Shown here: one piece after another, positions 9,818-19,546 of the stretch
Position numbering within the stretch: position 1 is the first letter of the stretch
Layout of the letters: every line of letters begins with the position of its first letter
Source of the DNA: Isoetes taiwanensis
Lineage: Eukaryota > Streptophyta > Lycopodiopsida > Isoetales > Isoetaceae
Length of the DNA: 64,000 bases
Direction: 5' to 3'
Assembly (NCBI GenBank): GCA_021234155.1
Contig: JAJEKV010000063.1
Span: 7,712,095 to 7,776,094 of the forward strand
Notes under the pieces: generated by a model
Told to the model about the DNA's origin: nothing
The model's input: the letters and a program-made list of their open reading frames with translations, nothing else
Database searches by the model: none
Program-made: the position numbers and the translations under genes

Positions 9818-12790
9818 CTCCCCCCCACCAAACGACACTCAGGGTGAAGAAAAGGAGGAAGTGTTTCTGAGGGCGGGAAGCCATCCGTCTGAAAGTGATC
9901 CTCACGGGAGTGAGGTCGGGCACCATTATGGTACTTGCCAATGAGATCCTGGCGTATTTGAAGAGCAGGAGGAGTGTTGAGCCCAAGGGCAGGATCTGCA
10001 TCAATGAGAAAACGAGATCGCACCATGTCTTCAAGGGCAGCATGGGCGTCTGAAGAAACAAACTGGCATTCCATGAGTAGGCAGGTCTGGAGACCGAAGG
10101 CACTGACGCTGGCATTCGGATTGCAGTGAAAGATGGGACGCTGCCGATTTAAGGAGCTGAGCAAGATGCATTTTAGAGCAGCACAAAAACCTGCTTGAAG
10201 GTGGACTGAAGGATCTGGTGAGGTGGCGGCATTCTGCAAGAAGGTGTCAAGACCATGAAGCGCATCAGCAGGGCGTTGCCAACCACGCTCATTAGCAATA
10301 TAGATCCAATTCGTGGTTTTATCAAGAGTGGCACCCTCCTCCCAAGTGGAGCGGCGAACAAAACGGGGATCCCACCGGAGATCCGTCGAGATCTGAGGTG
10401 GAGTCCATCCAGCATGGCCATCCATGACCTTGGTCCAAAAGGGGAGACGCCAATCAGAGGTCAGGAACCTGGGGCGTGGAGGAACACCCAGGGAAGCATA
10501 GGGAGAGGGAACCATGCCCGTGGGCGTGGGTTGCTGAGCCTGCTCCCGGAATTCACTGACAAGGGCCGGATCAAGAGCTTTGCACCAACGGTCCCAGACA
10601 GAGGCAGAGAGTTGAGAGTTGACAGGAGGGCTATCCCAGCCCGTAAGGACTGTCTTGCTATCCAGAAGAGCACGTAATTGATTGTAACCTGCGAGGTGCT
10701 GCATATAAACTTGTGCATAGGGAAGATCCTCGGGATGTCCCAGATACTTCCTTATCTGTTGCAGCACTTCCGCTTGCCAGAGAGGCAAATGATGAGCAAG
10801 CTCAGGCATGTACTCTTGATGAAGAGCGTGTGTCTGAGCATGATCAGCTAGATAGGGGTTGTTATCCACAAGCAACCATTGAAGATTAGGGTCAGCCTGA
10901 AAGTTCTGTGGTGGCCCATCCCGAAATCTTTCCTGTGTATCACCCAGATAGAAATCATGTAAAATGTAGGCCATAGGCTGAACAACTCTGAAGGTGATGA
11001 AATCCGGATCTGCACAGTGAATGAGATCAAAGACCAAAAGGGCACAGCATAAACCTTTGTCTTCAATAGAGAGGTCTGGCCAGATCTGAAGAAAATCTGC
11101 AGTGCATAGGGGAACATCTACAGGACCATCAGCCCCATGCCACTTCAGAAGAAAGAGGTGGCGGCGGGCAACCACATAATCCAGATAACAGGAAGGAACA
11201 GGGAAATCAACCGGCAGGTTGCTAACAATGGTAACATAGCCGTCAAGTTTGGTCTGAGCCTCATCAGCTGACTGAATAGCTTGCTGTAGCTGTTGTTCAA
11301 GGTCACGGATCCGGTTGTCCTTTTCTAACAGAAGGCGTGACTGATCACGGACCCGTTTCTGAGAAGGGTTGACCTGTGAGGAGGATTGCCCAGGAGTATT
11401 GAGTCGAAGCACGGCAATCTCTGCGTCATCCAGAATTTTCTGTTTCTGAACCTCCGTAAGCTGATCTTGGAGAGAGGTTAGCTGAGCCGTCAAAGAGGCA
11501 ATTTGAGCGTCACGCGCTGTAAGATCTTGTGCTTGAGTGTTATAATTCCGAGAGAGTTCTGTATACAGCGTGTCGAGTTTGGCAATGTCTTTATCCTTGC
11601 CAACCAAGAGAGTCTCCCGTACCTTGAACTGCTCCAATAGTTCTTGAATGGTGGTCTGTAATTGTGCCTGCTGATCGGCAAGCAAAGTATTCTCATTTTG
11701 GGCAGCCTTGATATCTTCACGGGCCTGTAGCAGAGCCCCGTGCTTGTCTTGAAGCTGGGTCTCCAGAGTCTGAACTTGCGTGGTAGCTGCATGAAGATCA
11801 CAGTGAACCGCGTCGGAGGCCTCCAGGGCCGTTTGAACCCCATTCAGGAGAGCTTCCTGGGATTCTTGTAACTTAAGAGCAGCAGCCTGAACATTCTGTT
11901 GATACTGATACAAAAGCTGACGAGGGTGCTGTGGTGGTGGAATCTGCTATTGCCTGGTTTGCGATGTTTGTGAGACATGGTGTGAACTGGAATGCTTGGA
12001 TTCTGTAGCGGAGGAGGAGACAGTGACATGTGAGTGCGGAATTTTGATATGACCAGAAGAAGAAGGGCGTGAAGTGCCCACTTGGTGATTTTGGGGAAGG
12101 GACCGCTGAGTGGAATCTTGAGAATGAGGAGGTGTGGGAGGAAAGTAATGACAGATGAGGGCTTGAAGATGGCCTCCCACAGAAACTTCAGAGATAGAAG
12201 TGGCAGCCCGAAGACGGTCCACTTCTTGGAGAAGACGGTAGAACAGCAATTGGGGCCAATCAATGTGGTGGTTGGAGTGAGTAGCAGTGATCACCATATT
12301 ATAGAAAGGCTTATTGATATGGGTGTTCTTGATAGAATACCCAAGGAACTTGCGCCACAGAAACTTAACAAAAGTTTCATGGGGCTTGTCTATATTTGTC
12401 AGGCGATGCACATTTGCTTGATAAGAAGGTGCACCAAACTCAGTGACATCTAGATCCTGTATGGCAGACCAAGATAAACAAGGGGTTTGCAAAGGAATAT
12501 GGAATACCTCAGAAATCAGGTGTTGAGTCAGCGAAATGGTGGTGCCATCGACCACCGTGGTGTATCCATGCGGGCTGTTGACGATGTGAGCGAGGAACTG
12601 TTTCAACTGGTCAGGATTCGGAGCCGGAAGTTCCATTTGAGAATTCGTAAAGCTTCTGGCGTTCTGCGACTTCACGATTCGGGCCAACAAGGGCTTCACG
12701 GAAAGTGGGCGTCAAGAAAGATATAGACTCGAAAAGAGCCGGTTCCCTGGGAGTAGTAGCTTGAAGTGTAGGAAATTTTGGTGCAGCCAT
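9589..12790 (-). CDS. Extra sense ORF downstream of pol, element 1, running into the LTR
   Basis: Starts at ATG 12790 (MAAPKFPTLQ) and would give about 1,067 residues to TAG 9591-9589 but for a 2-bp deletion near 12644 and a TAG at 11949-11947 (element 2 reads a CAA-like codon there). First about 230 residues: a globular region with VVDGTTISLTQHLISEVFHIP and LTNIDKPHETFVKF, resembling the plant transposon/mobile-domain proteins linked to Athila-type elements. Then a Ser/Pro/His-rich linker. From about 11913 a long coiled coil (LQESQEALL, heptads for about 230 residues). Then a large domain with many Trp/Pro that I do not recognise, and an Arg/His-rich tail (RHRPRQRQ) encoded in the LTR. No signal peptide or membrane segment, so it is not an obvious envelope. 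Could be a DNA- or Gag-binding accessory protein; function unknown. Confidence 0.75.
9818..9831 (-). promoter_or_regulatory. Polypurine tract, element 1
   Basis: Directly inside the 3' LTR the minus strand reads GGTGGGGGGGAG and then the LTR start TGTTAG. This is the priming site for plus-strand DNA synthesis. Element 2 has the same tract at about 27534-27547. Here the tract is also coding, supplying VGGS codons of the extra ORF. Confidence 0.85.
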
Positions 12791-13280
12791 GGCAAAGAGT
12801 TTTGGAAAAGAACGGTGATGCAAAGGCGGAGAGCGAAGAACGGAGGACGAAGGCGCAGAGAGACGAAAAGGTTTAGGGCGCGCAAATGGAGGCGAAGGGG
12901 TATGATGAGGGCGAAGCAGCAACCGTGGATGGTGCCAGATGTCGAAAGATGCCAAGGAGGCGATGGAGAGGCAAAAATTTGGCTAAGTCCCCAAACAACA
13001 AAGGGAGAAGCAATGAACGGTGGAGATGAGACGTGAGAGAATGATCGGATGTGACAGGTGGCCAAAGGACACACATTAATGTTTGACGGGTATGAAAAGA
13101 AGGAATGGCATTTAATGCTGGCAACTCGAAGTGGGATATCATTAAAACAAATGTGTCAGAAGGTACCATGGCTAGATATGCGGCGGGAGAAAAGATTCTC
13201 ATTTTAGAAACAGCCTTGCATTGCAAACACGTTGGCAAGTTGTTGATTGGTCCACGTCGACAAGGAGTTCCTCGGTTGGC

Positions 13281-13287
13281 TATATAA
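13281..13287 (+). promoter_or_regulatory. TATA box of the antisense ORF, element 1
   Basis: TATATAA on the plus strand, preceded by ATTGG (inverted CCAAT) at 13246 and followed 37 bp on by ATG 13318. The arrangement is kept in element 2 (ATTGG 31594, TATATAA 31630, ATG 31663). Promoter activity is inferred. The sequence could also read as a weaker TATA on the opposite strand. Confidence 0.5.
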
Positions 13288-13317
13288 GACGAACCGGGAG
13301 TGAAGCGAAAGCATCCG

Positions 13318-13584
13318 ATGGCGCTCAGTATGTCTGCGGCTGGTTTGCATGATAACTGCACTATGCCTTCGAACTGTCTGGAGTGGATTACCTGCAAGAT
13401 GGATTGTCTGGACCTCTGGCGCTGCCACAACCGTGGCCTGGCGATGGATGGCTGGTGTGCCGGGATGTCTGAACATCCCGATCCGAAGACCAACGGGATG
13501 GAGGTGATTCTGCACCTTCGCTGGGACCCGGAGCATAACCTCTACCACATCCTGCGTATCACCTCTGCTCCGAACCCGGAGTAG
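13318..13584 (+). CDS. Antisense small ORF between integrase and extra ORF, element 1
   Basis: 88 codons on the strand opposite to gag-pol: MALSMSAAG... to RITSAPNPE-stop. A second ATG four codons on may be the real start because the TATA box leaves a very short leader. No signal peptide, membrane segment or known motif; Cys, His and Trp are frequent in the first half (WRCHNRG, CAGMSEHPDP). The C-terminal half is conserved in element 2 (NLYHxLRITSAPNPE) with changes mostly at third codon positions (GGG/GGA, CAC/CAT, CGT/CGC, CCG/CCA). That favours a translated protein in this orientation. Antisense extra ORFs are known from some plant Tat-lineage elements; I see no way to link this one by sequence. 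Confidence 0.55.
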   Translation: MALSMSAAGLHDNCTMPSNCLEWITCKMDCLDLWRCHNRGLAMDGWCAGMSEHPDPKTNGMEVILHLRWDPEHNLYHILRITSAPNPE

Positions 13585-13724
13585 AGGGTTTTCTTTTTTT
13601 AGGACTTAGTAGATAGGGCTCTGAGCCCGTTTTTGTATATAGGGCAGTGCCCATAGCGGAAGTAGCTGGGCTGTGCCCACATTTTGTAAAAAAATTCCAC
13701 CTATAATATAAATATGCCGCTGTT

Positions 13725-15353
13725 TTAGTCACTATCTGTTGTGTTTGCATCTTGAACAGCATCTGTGTGTTGATGTGCACTTTCTGTGGTATGAAATGTT
13801 TTGAGGCGAAAGCCATTAACCAGTGTAGGTAATGGAGTTCCATCTAACTCAGCCAGCTGGAAAACGCTGGGTTGAACCACTTGAATAATTTGATAAGGGC
13901 CAAGCCATCGAAACTTTAGCTTACCCGGAAAATTTTTGTACCTAGAATCATAAAGAAGAACCAAATCTCCTTCTTTGAATGTTTTTGTCTTCAAATGTTT
14001 GTCATGTAGAGATTTTTGCAACCGTTGTCCATGAAGAACACGAATATAAGCATCCCTTCGAAGTTCATCCAACTGTTCCAATTGATAGACCCGTTCTTTG
14101 AGTGCAGCAGGCGGATTATGGGCAGTGGCCAGTTGAAAACGGAGAGTGGGTAGGATGTATTCAAACGGCATGAGAGCTTCCTGACCATAAACCAATTTGA
14201 AAGGAGTGTGACCTGTAGCTATTTTGAAACAAGTATTGTAGGCCCAAAGAACAGTAGGAAGCTTGGTTTGCCAGTCAGTGCGAGAAGCGTCACAAATTTT
14301 CTTGAGAATTGTAACCAGAGTTTTGTTGGTGCTTTCTGCCAAACCATTGCCTTGAGGATAGTAAGGTGTGCTCTTGTGATGATGTATCAGGAGATAATCC
14401 GTCAGCTCCTTGATGGTATGATTGATAAAATGGACACCACGATCACTGACCAGCTCCGTGGGGCAGCCAAATCGCGTGATAATTTGTTGATAGAGGACCT
14501 TGGCTGTGCTTGCCGCAGTGTTGTCTGGAAGTGCGCAAGCTTCCGCCCATTTAGTAGCGTAGTCAGTGAGAACCAGAATGTAGCGGGCACGGGTGTGCCG
14601 CGCAGGAGGATCGATGGGTCCCACAAAATCCATTCCCCATTTGCTGAAGGGAAGTGGCGTGACGACCGGCGTCAAGGGAAGAGCATCACGGGCCGTGGGC
14701 CGTCCCACACGCTGGCAAGCATCACACGTGCGGGCGTGGGCGTAAGCATCTTTGAAGAGCGTGGGCCAAAAATACCCAGCTAGAAGGATTTTGCGTGCCG
14801 TGGTGTCACTATGAAAATGACCACCACCTAGCCCTTGATGAGCTTCTCGGACAATATCTGGAACTTCATGAGGTAGAACACAACGTCGAAGGATGGTATC
14901 CTTACCCTTTTTGTAAAGATGTCCTGCAACCATGGTGTAGTCACGGACTTCGCGGAGAAATTGATGGCGACGGGATTGTCGCTTGGCATGAGAGAGCGTC
15001 GTGTCCTCTGGTGGAAGAGCGCCTGTGAGGAGGTACTGCTGAAAGTCATGGAACCAATGTGGTGTTGCCGTGACTAAAAAGAGTTGAGCGTCAGGAAAGG
15101 CGTCTGAGACTCCAGTGGAGGGATCATCTGTGTGGATGCGTGAAAGATAATCCGGGACAACATGAGATTTGCCGGCCTTGTGAACAATTTCAAAAGGTGC
15201 AAATTCTTGGAGAAGAAGGACCCAACGAGCAATGCGGCCCGTGGGCGTGGATTTGTTGATCAAATAAAGGAGTGCTTGGTGGTCAACAAAGAATTTGATC
15301 TGACTGCCCAAAAGATAGTGACGGAAGCGTTGGACACAGAAAATTAAACCCAA
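13725..15353 (-). CDS. RNase H end and integrase of element 1
   Basis: Longest intact part of pol, 542 residues open. Residues 1-75: end of RNase H (FFVDHQALLYLINK, VVPDYLSRI). Residues about 170-218: integrase zinc domain H-x-H...CDAC (GGGHFHSDTTARKIL, CDACQRVG). Residues about 235-355: catalytic core with the three acidic residues in MDFVGP, VSDRGVHF and GLAESTNK. Near the end comes the GPY/F motif (WLGPYQI) in the DNA-binding C-terminal domain. All three catalytic acids are present. The first residue shown is an internal Met; the frame joins the RNase H fragment upstream after a frameshift near 15350. Integrase joins cDNA to host DNA, giving the 5-bp duplications seen here. Confidence 0.92.
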   Translation of the reverse strand: MGLIFCVQRFRHYLLGSQIKFFVDHQALLYLINKSTPTGRIARWVLLLQEFAPFEIVHKAGKSHVVPDYLSRIHTDDPSTGVSDAFPDAQLFLVTATPHWFHDFQQYLLTGALPPEDTTLSHAKRQSRRHQFLREVRDYTMVAGHLYKKGKDTILRRCVLPHEVPDIVREAHQGLGGGHFHSDTTARKILLAGYFWPTLFKDAYAHARTCDACQRVGRPTARDALPLTPVVTPLPFSKWGMDFVGPIDPPARHTRARYILVLTDYATKWAEACALPDNTAASTAKVLYQQIITRFGCPTELVSDRGVHFINHTIKELTDYLLIHHHKSTPYYPQGNGLAESTNKTLVTILKKICDASRTDWQTKLPTVLWAYNTCFKIATGHTPFKLVYGQEALMPFEYILPTLRFQLATAHNPPAALKERVYQLEQLDELRRDAYIRVLHGQRLQKSLHDKHLKTKTFKEGDLVLLYDSRYKNFPGKLKFRWLGPYQIIQVVQPSVFQLAELDGTPLPTLVNGFRLKTFHTTESAHQHTDAVQDANTTDSD

Positions 15354-16655
15354 GGCTTCACGCTCAGTGGCAGAGTAGTTTCGCTCAGCAGAATTGAGTT
15401 TTTAATTTGGCATGTCGGTTTGGTTTGTCGATTAAGCGCATCATATTCTTGAGAAAGAACAGCTCTAATAGCAAACGCCGAGACATCGACATGAACATGA
15501 AAGGGCTTGTCCCATTGAGGAGGAACAAGAACCGGGGCCTGAGTAAGCAAAAGCTTCAACTGTTGGAAAGCAAGCATCGCTTTGGGAATTCCAAGCCCAG
15601 GTGGATTCATCACCCGTGAGTTTATGAATGGGATCTGCAATGGCCGCTAGTCGGGGAATGAAGATGGAGTAATAATTGACCTTACCCGGGGAAGGGCGTG
15701 TCTCCTTGATATTGGCTGGTGCTTGAGCCTTGAGCACACAAGCCCGATTTTGGCGGGATCCGTGGTGATACCACGCTTGGCTTGACGACGTGTCCTAAGG
15801 GGAACACACGAGGTGACACAAAAGGTGCATTTCTCGGATTGAGACTAATGCCGGACTCATCACATTTCTGAAAGACGAGTTCCAATTTATCCAAATGGTC
15901 AGCCATGGAACTGTAGGCAGAGAAGTCATCTTGAAAAATTTGCAAGAAGGGATGTTCCTTCATAAAATCATGAAAAACTGAGAGCATGATGCGTTGAAAC
16001 GTTGATGGAGAGTTTGATAATCCAAAAGGAACACCTTGTAGGCAAAAGTGCCCCACGGGGTGGTGAAAGTAGTCTTGAGTTGATCAGATTCTTTGATTGA
16101 GATCTGATTGTAGCCAGAAAAACCATCCATGAAGGAGTACATCTCATGGCCAGCAACCTCTTCCAGAACCTGGTCTATGAAGGGAAGTGGAAAATGATCA
16201 CGCTCCGTGGCCTGATTGAGTTTTCGGTAGTCCACACAAACGCGGATCTTACCATTATGTTTGAGTGCAATGACTATGGGGCTCACCCATTCAGAATGTT
16301 TGACCTCATAGATCAAACCTGCAGCAAGGAGTTTGTCAATTTCCGCCTTGACGCGATCACGGTAATTGGGGTTGAGCCGGTACTGTCGTTGCTATACTGG
16401 ACGTGCATCAGATTTGGTAGGAATGGTGAGTTCCCCCAAGTTTTTGTTGATTCCCCTAAGGTCTCTGTAGCTCCAGGCGAAAATGTGTTTGAACTTTTTG
16501 AAGAGCGTGACGGCCCTGTTACGATAGGGGGTCGGAAGATTTGCGGCAAGTCGGACAGGCTGATTGTTGCCTACGTCCACTATCTCGACTTCAGGAGTCT
16601 GAATATGGGGTATCACTTCGGTATCCTGGACAATGTGTGCAGGAGGTTGAAGCAT
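15344..16655 (-). pseudogene. Reverse transcriptase and RNase H of element 1 (frame-broken)
   Basis: RT motifs in order: AGLIYEVKHSEWVSPIV, RVCVDYRKLN, DHFPLPFIDQ, the MDGFSGYNQI motif, FGLSNSPSTFQRIM, then the active site LQIFQDDFS, and LGHVV. RNase H begins FHVHVDVSAFAI. The Phe-Gln-Asp-Asp active site differs from the usual Tyr-x-Asp-Asp; element 2 has the same residues, so it is ancestral and agrees with Athila-type FxDD. Lesions: TAG at 16394-16392 just upstream of the RT fingers (followed by CAA), a frameshift near 16040, and further shifts between 15740 and 15350. Confidence 0.88.
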
Positions 16656-16697
16656 AACAGGATGCGTGGCACTTTGCGTGGTGAAAAAGAGAGGTTG

Positions 16698-17975
16698 CTA
16701 AGTTTCATCAAGCAGAGGTTGCTTCATGACAGCGTGTACATTCTCAGGAGCTGCAGGAGGGTCAACATCTGAGAAGTGATCAACACGTTGGATTCGATTG
16801 CAAGGAGCCAGGTAAGGGTCAAGCAAAGCAGCCACAGCCTGGTCCTGATCAAGAGTCATTGCGCCCCAAGGATCAGCATATTCGGGGTAGGATGATAGAG
16901 GCAGACTCGCAGGTGGAGCCTGAACCTGATAGATATTTTGAGCTTCCTCAGAATCTGTGTCGGAGAGAGAGGGTTCAGCATGGTCAACGGAAATGATCTT
17001 GCCTGTTTCCAAGTCCATGGTGGCATTGAGGTGACCATCGGTGATGACTAACTGATCCGTGGCCCAGTAATGGATACTCTTGGCCTGGCGGAGAAAAGGT
17101 CTGCCGACCAACATTTCATAATCACCGGGATCTTCTCCAGCCTTCCAAACACCAAATTCCAAGGGGAATCGGAGATCACCAATGTTGATGTGAAGAAGAG
17201 GCGTGACGCCTTGAGGTCTCGTGATATGGCCATTAGCCAATTTGATGTCATATGGAGCACGATAGAGTTGTTTGATGCCCATTTGTTTGCGGAGTTTATC
17301 CGTGATGAGATTAACGGCACTACCTCCGTCAATTTGAACATGGTTGACTTGCTGATTACCCACCATGGCATGGACCGTGGGTGTAGAAGTAGCAACAGCC
17401 CCAACCAAAACAGTCGGGAGTGGTAACTGGTCCTTGAGAGTAGGACATAGTTTTAAAATGGTAGCCAAACTTAAAGGAATTTTGATTTTGGCTAGCTCCT
17501 CTTGGAGTTCCAGAGGTACATGAGAAAAAGGATCTGCTGGATCCACTGGTGCTGGAGTGCGTGGTAAGGAAGCAGCAACTTCTTTGAGGAGGTCAACCTC
17601 TGCAGCTATATTTGGATATGTCTGAGAGCGTGGAGGTTGATACGTGGAAGGTGCTTCTTGTCTTTGTTGAGCTCGAGTGGTGGCATGAACATTAGCCAAC
17701 GTGCGGCCTTCAGCAGCTTGCATGAGGTTCAAAATGCTTTGGCGAACTTTAGGCATGACATTCGGCATGAGTTTCTCCAAGTCAGGTGCAAAGTGAACTT
17801 TTTTTTCTTCTTCATGAGGAATGGTGTCTACTGCAAAGGCAGGTTGCGTGCCATTAGGAATAATGGTTAAGGGACGTGATGCCCTGGTCTGGCGTGAAAC
17901 CAAACCAACCCAATTTGATGGCTGAACTGGAGGATTAAGTGCCTGAAAAATTTCTTCCTGTGCTTGTTGATCCAT
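16698..17975 (-). CDS. Aspartic protease region of element 1
   Basis: 425 open codons in the same frame as gag, separated from it by one TGA (18011-18009). The centre has VNHVQIDGGSAVNLI, the aspartic protease active site in the DGGS form, followed by hydrophobic strands and VGRPFLRQA. The N-terminal third (from MDQQAQEE) is Pro/Ala-rich linker; the C-terminal part leads towards RT and stops at TAG 16700-16698. At that point element 2 has GAAAGC instead, so this stop is private to element 1. The protease cleaves the Gag-Pol polyprotein. Confidence 0.85.
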   Translation of the reverse strand: MDQQAQEEIFQALNPPVQPSNWVGLVSRQTRASRPLTIIPNGTQPAFAVDTIPHEEEKKVHFAPDLEKLMPNVMPKVRQSILNLMQAAEGRTLANVHATTRAQQRQEAPSTYQPPRSQTYPNIAAEVDLLKEVAASLPRTPAPVDPADPFSHVPLELQEELAKIKIPLSLATILKLCPTLKDQLPLPTVLVGAVATSTPTVHAMVGNQQVNHVQIDGGSAVNLITDKLRKQMGIKQLYRAPYDIKLANGHITRPQGVTPLLHINIGDLRFPLEFGVWKAGEDPGDYEMLVGRPFLRQAKSIHYWATDQLVITDGHLNATMDLETGKIISVDHAEPSLSDTDSEEAQNIYQVQAPPASLPLSSYPEYADPWGAMTLDQDQAVAALLDPYLAPCNRIQRVDHFSDVDPPAAPENVHAVMKQPLLDET

Positions 17976-18008
17976 CTGAGGTTGATTGGCAGGAGCGGGT
18001 TGATAGCG

Positions 18009-19508
18009 TCATTGCTGAGGCGCTCGAGGTGGCTTCTTAAGAACAGGACGCGGGCCTTGTTTGCCATTAGCAACCCAGAGTTGGTAAGCCGTGAGGCGGA
18101 CCGATGTGGTCTGATTGGTGCCAGGAAGCTGCACCTGAACTTGTGGAAGTTGAGGACACGCCGTGGTGGTATGACCCCATTCTTGACAGTGATAACACTG
18201 TGCTTTAGAAGGATCAAAAGGAGGACGTGTGTTGGGTCCCCGTTGTTGCTCCTGTTGCTGATAGAGTTGATTTGGTTGCGCCTGAAGTGGTGGCTGCTGA
18301 TAGTGCTGAGGTATTGTTTGCACTTGATAAACCAGTTTGTTGCGGAACGGTGTAGGATGAGTGCGAGTGCACTCTTCCATGGCATGATTGCACATGTTGC
18401 ATCGTTTGCAATGAGGCGGGCCATTGGTGGAGTTGCACTCATTCGCCAAGTGGCCTTGGTATTTGCAGATATGGCACCAGATCTGACTGCGCTGTGAATT
18501 GGCGTGTTGAGGCTGGACAGCAGTCTGTGGCACCATGATGGGTGGAATGAAAGGGAGCTTCTGAAGAGCCACGCCACGGGAGGGAACATTGACTGAGTGA
18601 TTGACAAGATCGATAGCCTGCTCCAAAGTCTTCAGACGCAGGTATTCAGTCATGAGTCGGATAGCTGGAGGAAGGCCTTGGAGAAACCAGACCAAGATCT
18701 GGCTCTGTGTGGGGTATTCCTTGAGTTTGCTGAGCAGAATGTGAAGACGATCTGCAAAATCCCGGGCGGACTCCGTGGGCTCTTGTTGAAGGTCATTGAG
18801 TTGCTTGAGATGAAGTTGATCATCATCCGTGGTCCCATAGTGAGAAAGAAAAGCAGTTCTCATTTCTGACCAATCTTGTTTCCAATGGCTCTTGTTGGAC
18901 ATGAGCCATTGATGAGGAGAGCCACACAGTGTGGTGGAAAAAATGTGGAATTTCAGTTGAGGTTGCGCATGACCATTCAGGACAGCCAGAGCCTCAAATT
19001 CTTCCATGTGGGCCTGAGCACTTTGGTCTAAGGGTTTGCCTTTTGTGTTGCCAAAGGTGGGATAAGTCAGTTTAAGGGTCTGAAAGGTAGAAGTGAAAGT
19101 GCTTGGCTGGACAGGAACAGTATAGTGATTGTATTGAGGTGGAGTTGGAGGTGGTATAGTGCCTGAAGGACCCGGATGAAGGGGTGACTGCGGTGGAGGT
19201 ACTGAAGGTGCCTGAACATTGGTTTTGAGGTTGGTAAGGTTGTAAACCGGAAGAGCGGTGGAAAATGTTGGGAAAGGAAATTCCTAGGTAGGTGCAAAAG
19301 AGACATGTGGATATCCCTGCCCACCCGGGGGAGATGATGGTTGTGAAGGTAGAGGCGTATGGCCAGAAGAGTGATGGATGTAGGCATGTTCAGGGGTATG
19401 AAAGTAAGGTTGAGAAGGTTGAGCCTGATAGGGCTCCTGATAGTGATGAGGTGACTGAGGCTGTGAGCAATGTTTGCACGCTTGGGGCGGGGAATTTGGA
19501 CGAGACAT
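18009..19508 (-). CDS. Gag of element 1, three CCHC zinc knuckles
   Basis: ATG 19508 (MSRPNSPPQ) to TGA 18011-18009, about 499 codons with one internal TAG at 19286-19284. N-terminus Pro/Ser/His-rich. The middle is a Retro_gag domain (FEALAVLNGHAQ, WKQDWSEMRTAFLSHYG, QEPTESARDFADRL, FLQGLPPAIRLM). The C-terminal third has three knuckles of C-x2-C-x4-H-x4-C spacing: CHICKYQGHLANEC, CKRCNMCNHAMEEC and CYHCQEWGHTTTAC. Gag packages RNA in virus-like particles; the knuckles bind RNA. Gag and protease share one frame, so a single stop separates them; readthrough or simple mutation cannot be told apart. Confidence 0.88.
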
Positions 19509-19546
19509 GACACGAGGGGTGGGTGGCGCCGACTGAGCCCTTGACC

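Noticed and set aside
10255-10677. Plus-strand open frame of 140 codons within element 1
   Set aside because: It lies opposite the extra sense ORF, is not kept in element 2 and has no start context; treated as a shadow frame.
9589-12790. Calling the extra ORF a viral envelope (env) gene
   Set aside because: No signal peptide, transmembrane segment or furin-like site is visible; the protein is coiled-coil plus unknown domain, so 'env' is not supported.
12873-13493. Minus-strand frame of 206 codons overlapping the antisense ORF
   Set aside because: Contains no motif, is broken in element 2, and the plus-strand frame shows better third-base behaviour.
14208-14783. Plus-strand open frame of 191 codons opposite the integrase
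   Set aside because: Exact complement of the conserved integrase core; not conserved as a protein in element 2.
16146-16772. Plus-strand open frame of 208 codons opposite RT
   Set aside because: Shadow of the RT region; no independent conservation or promoter.
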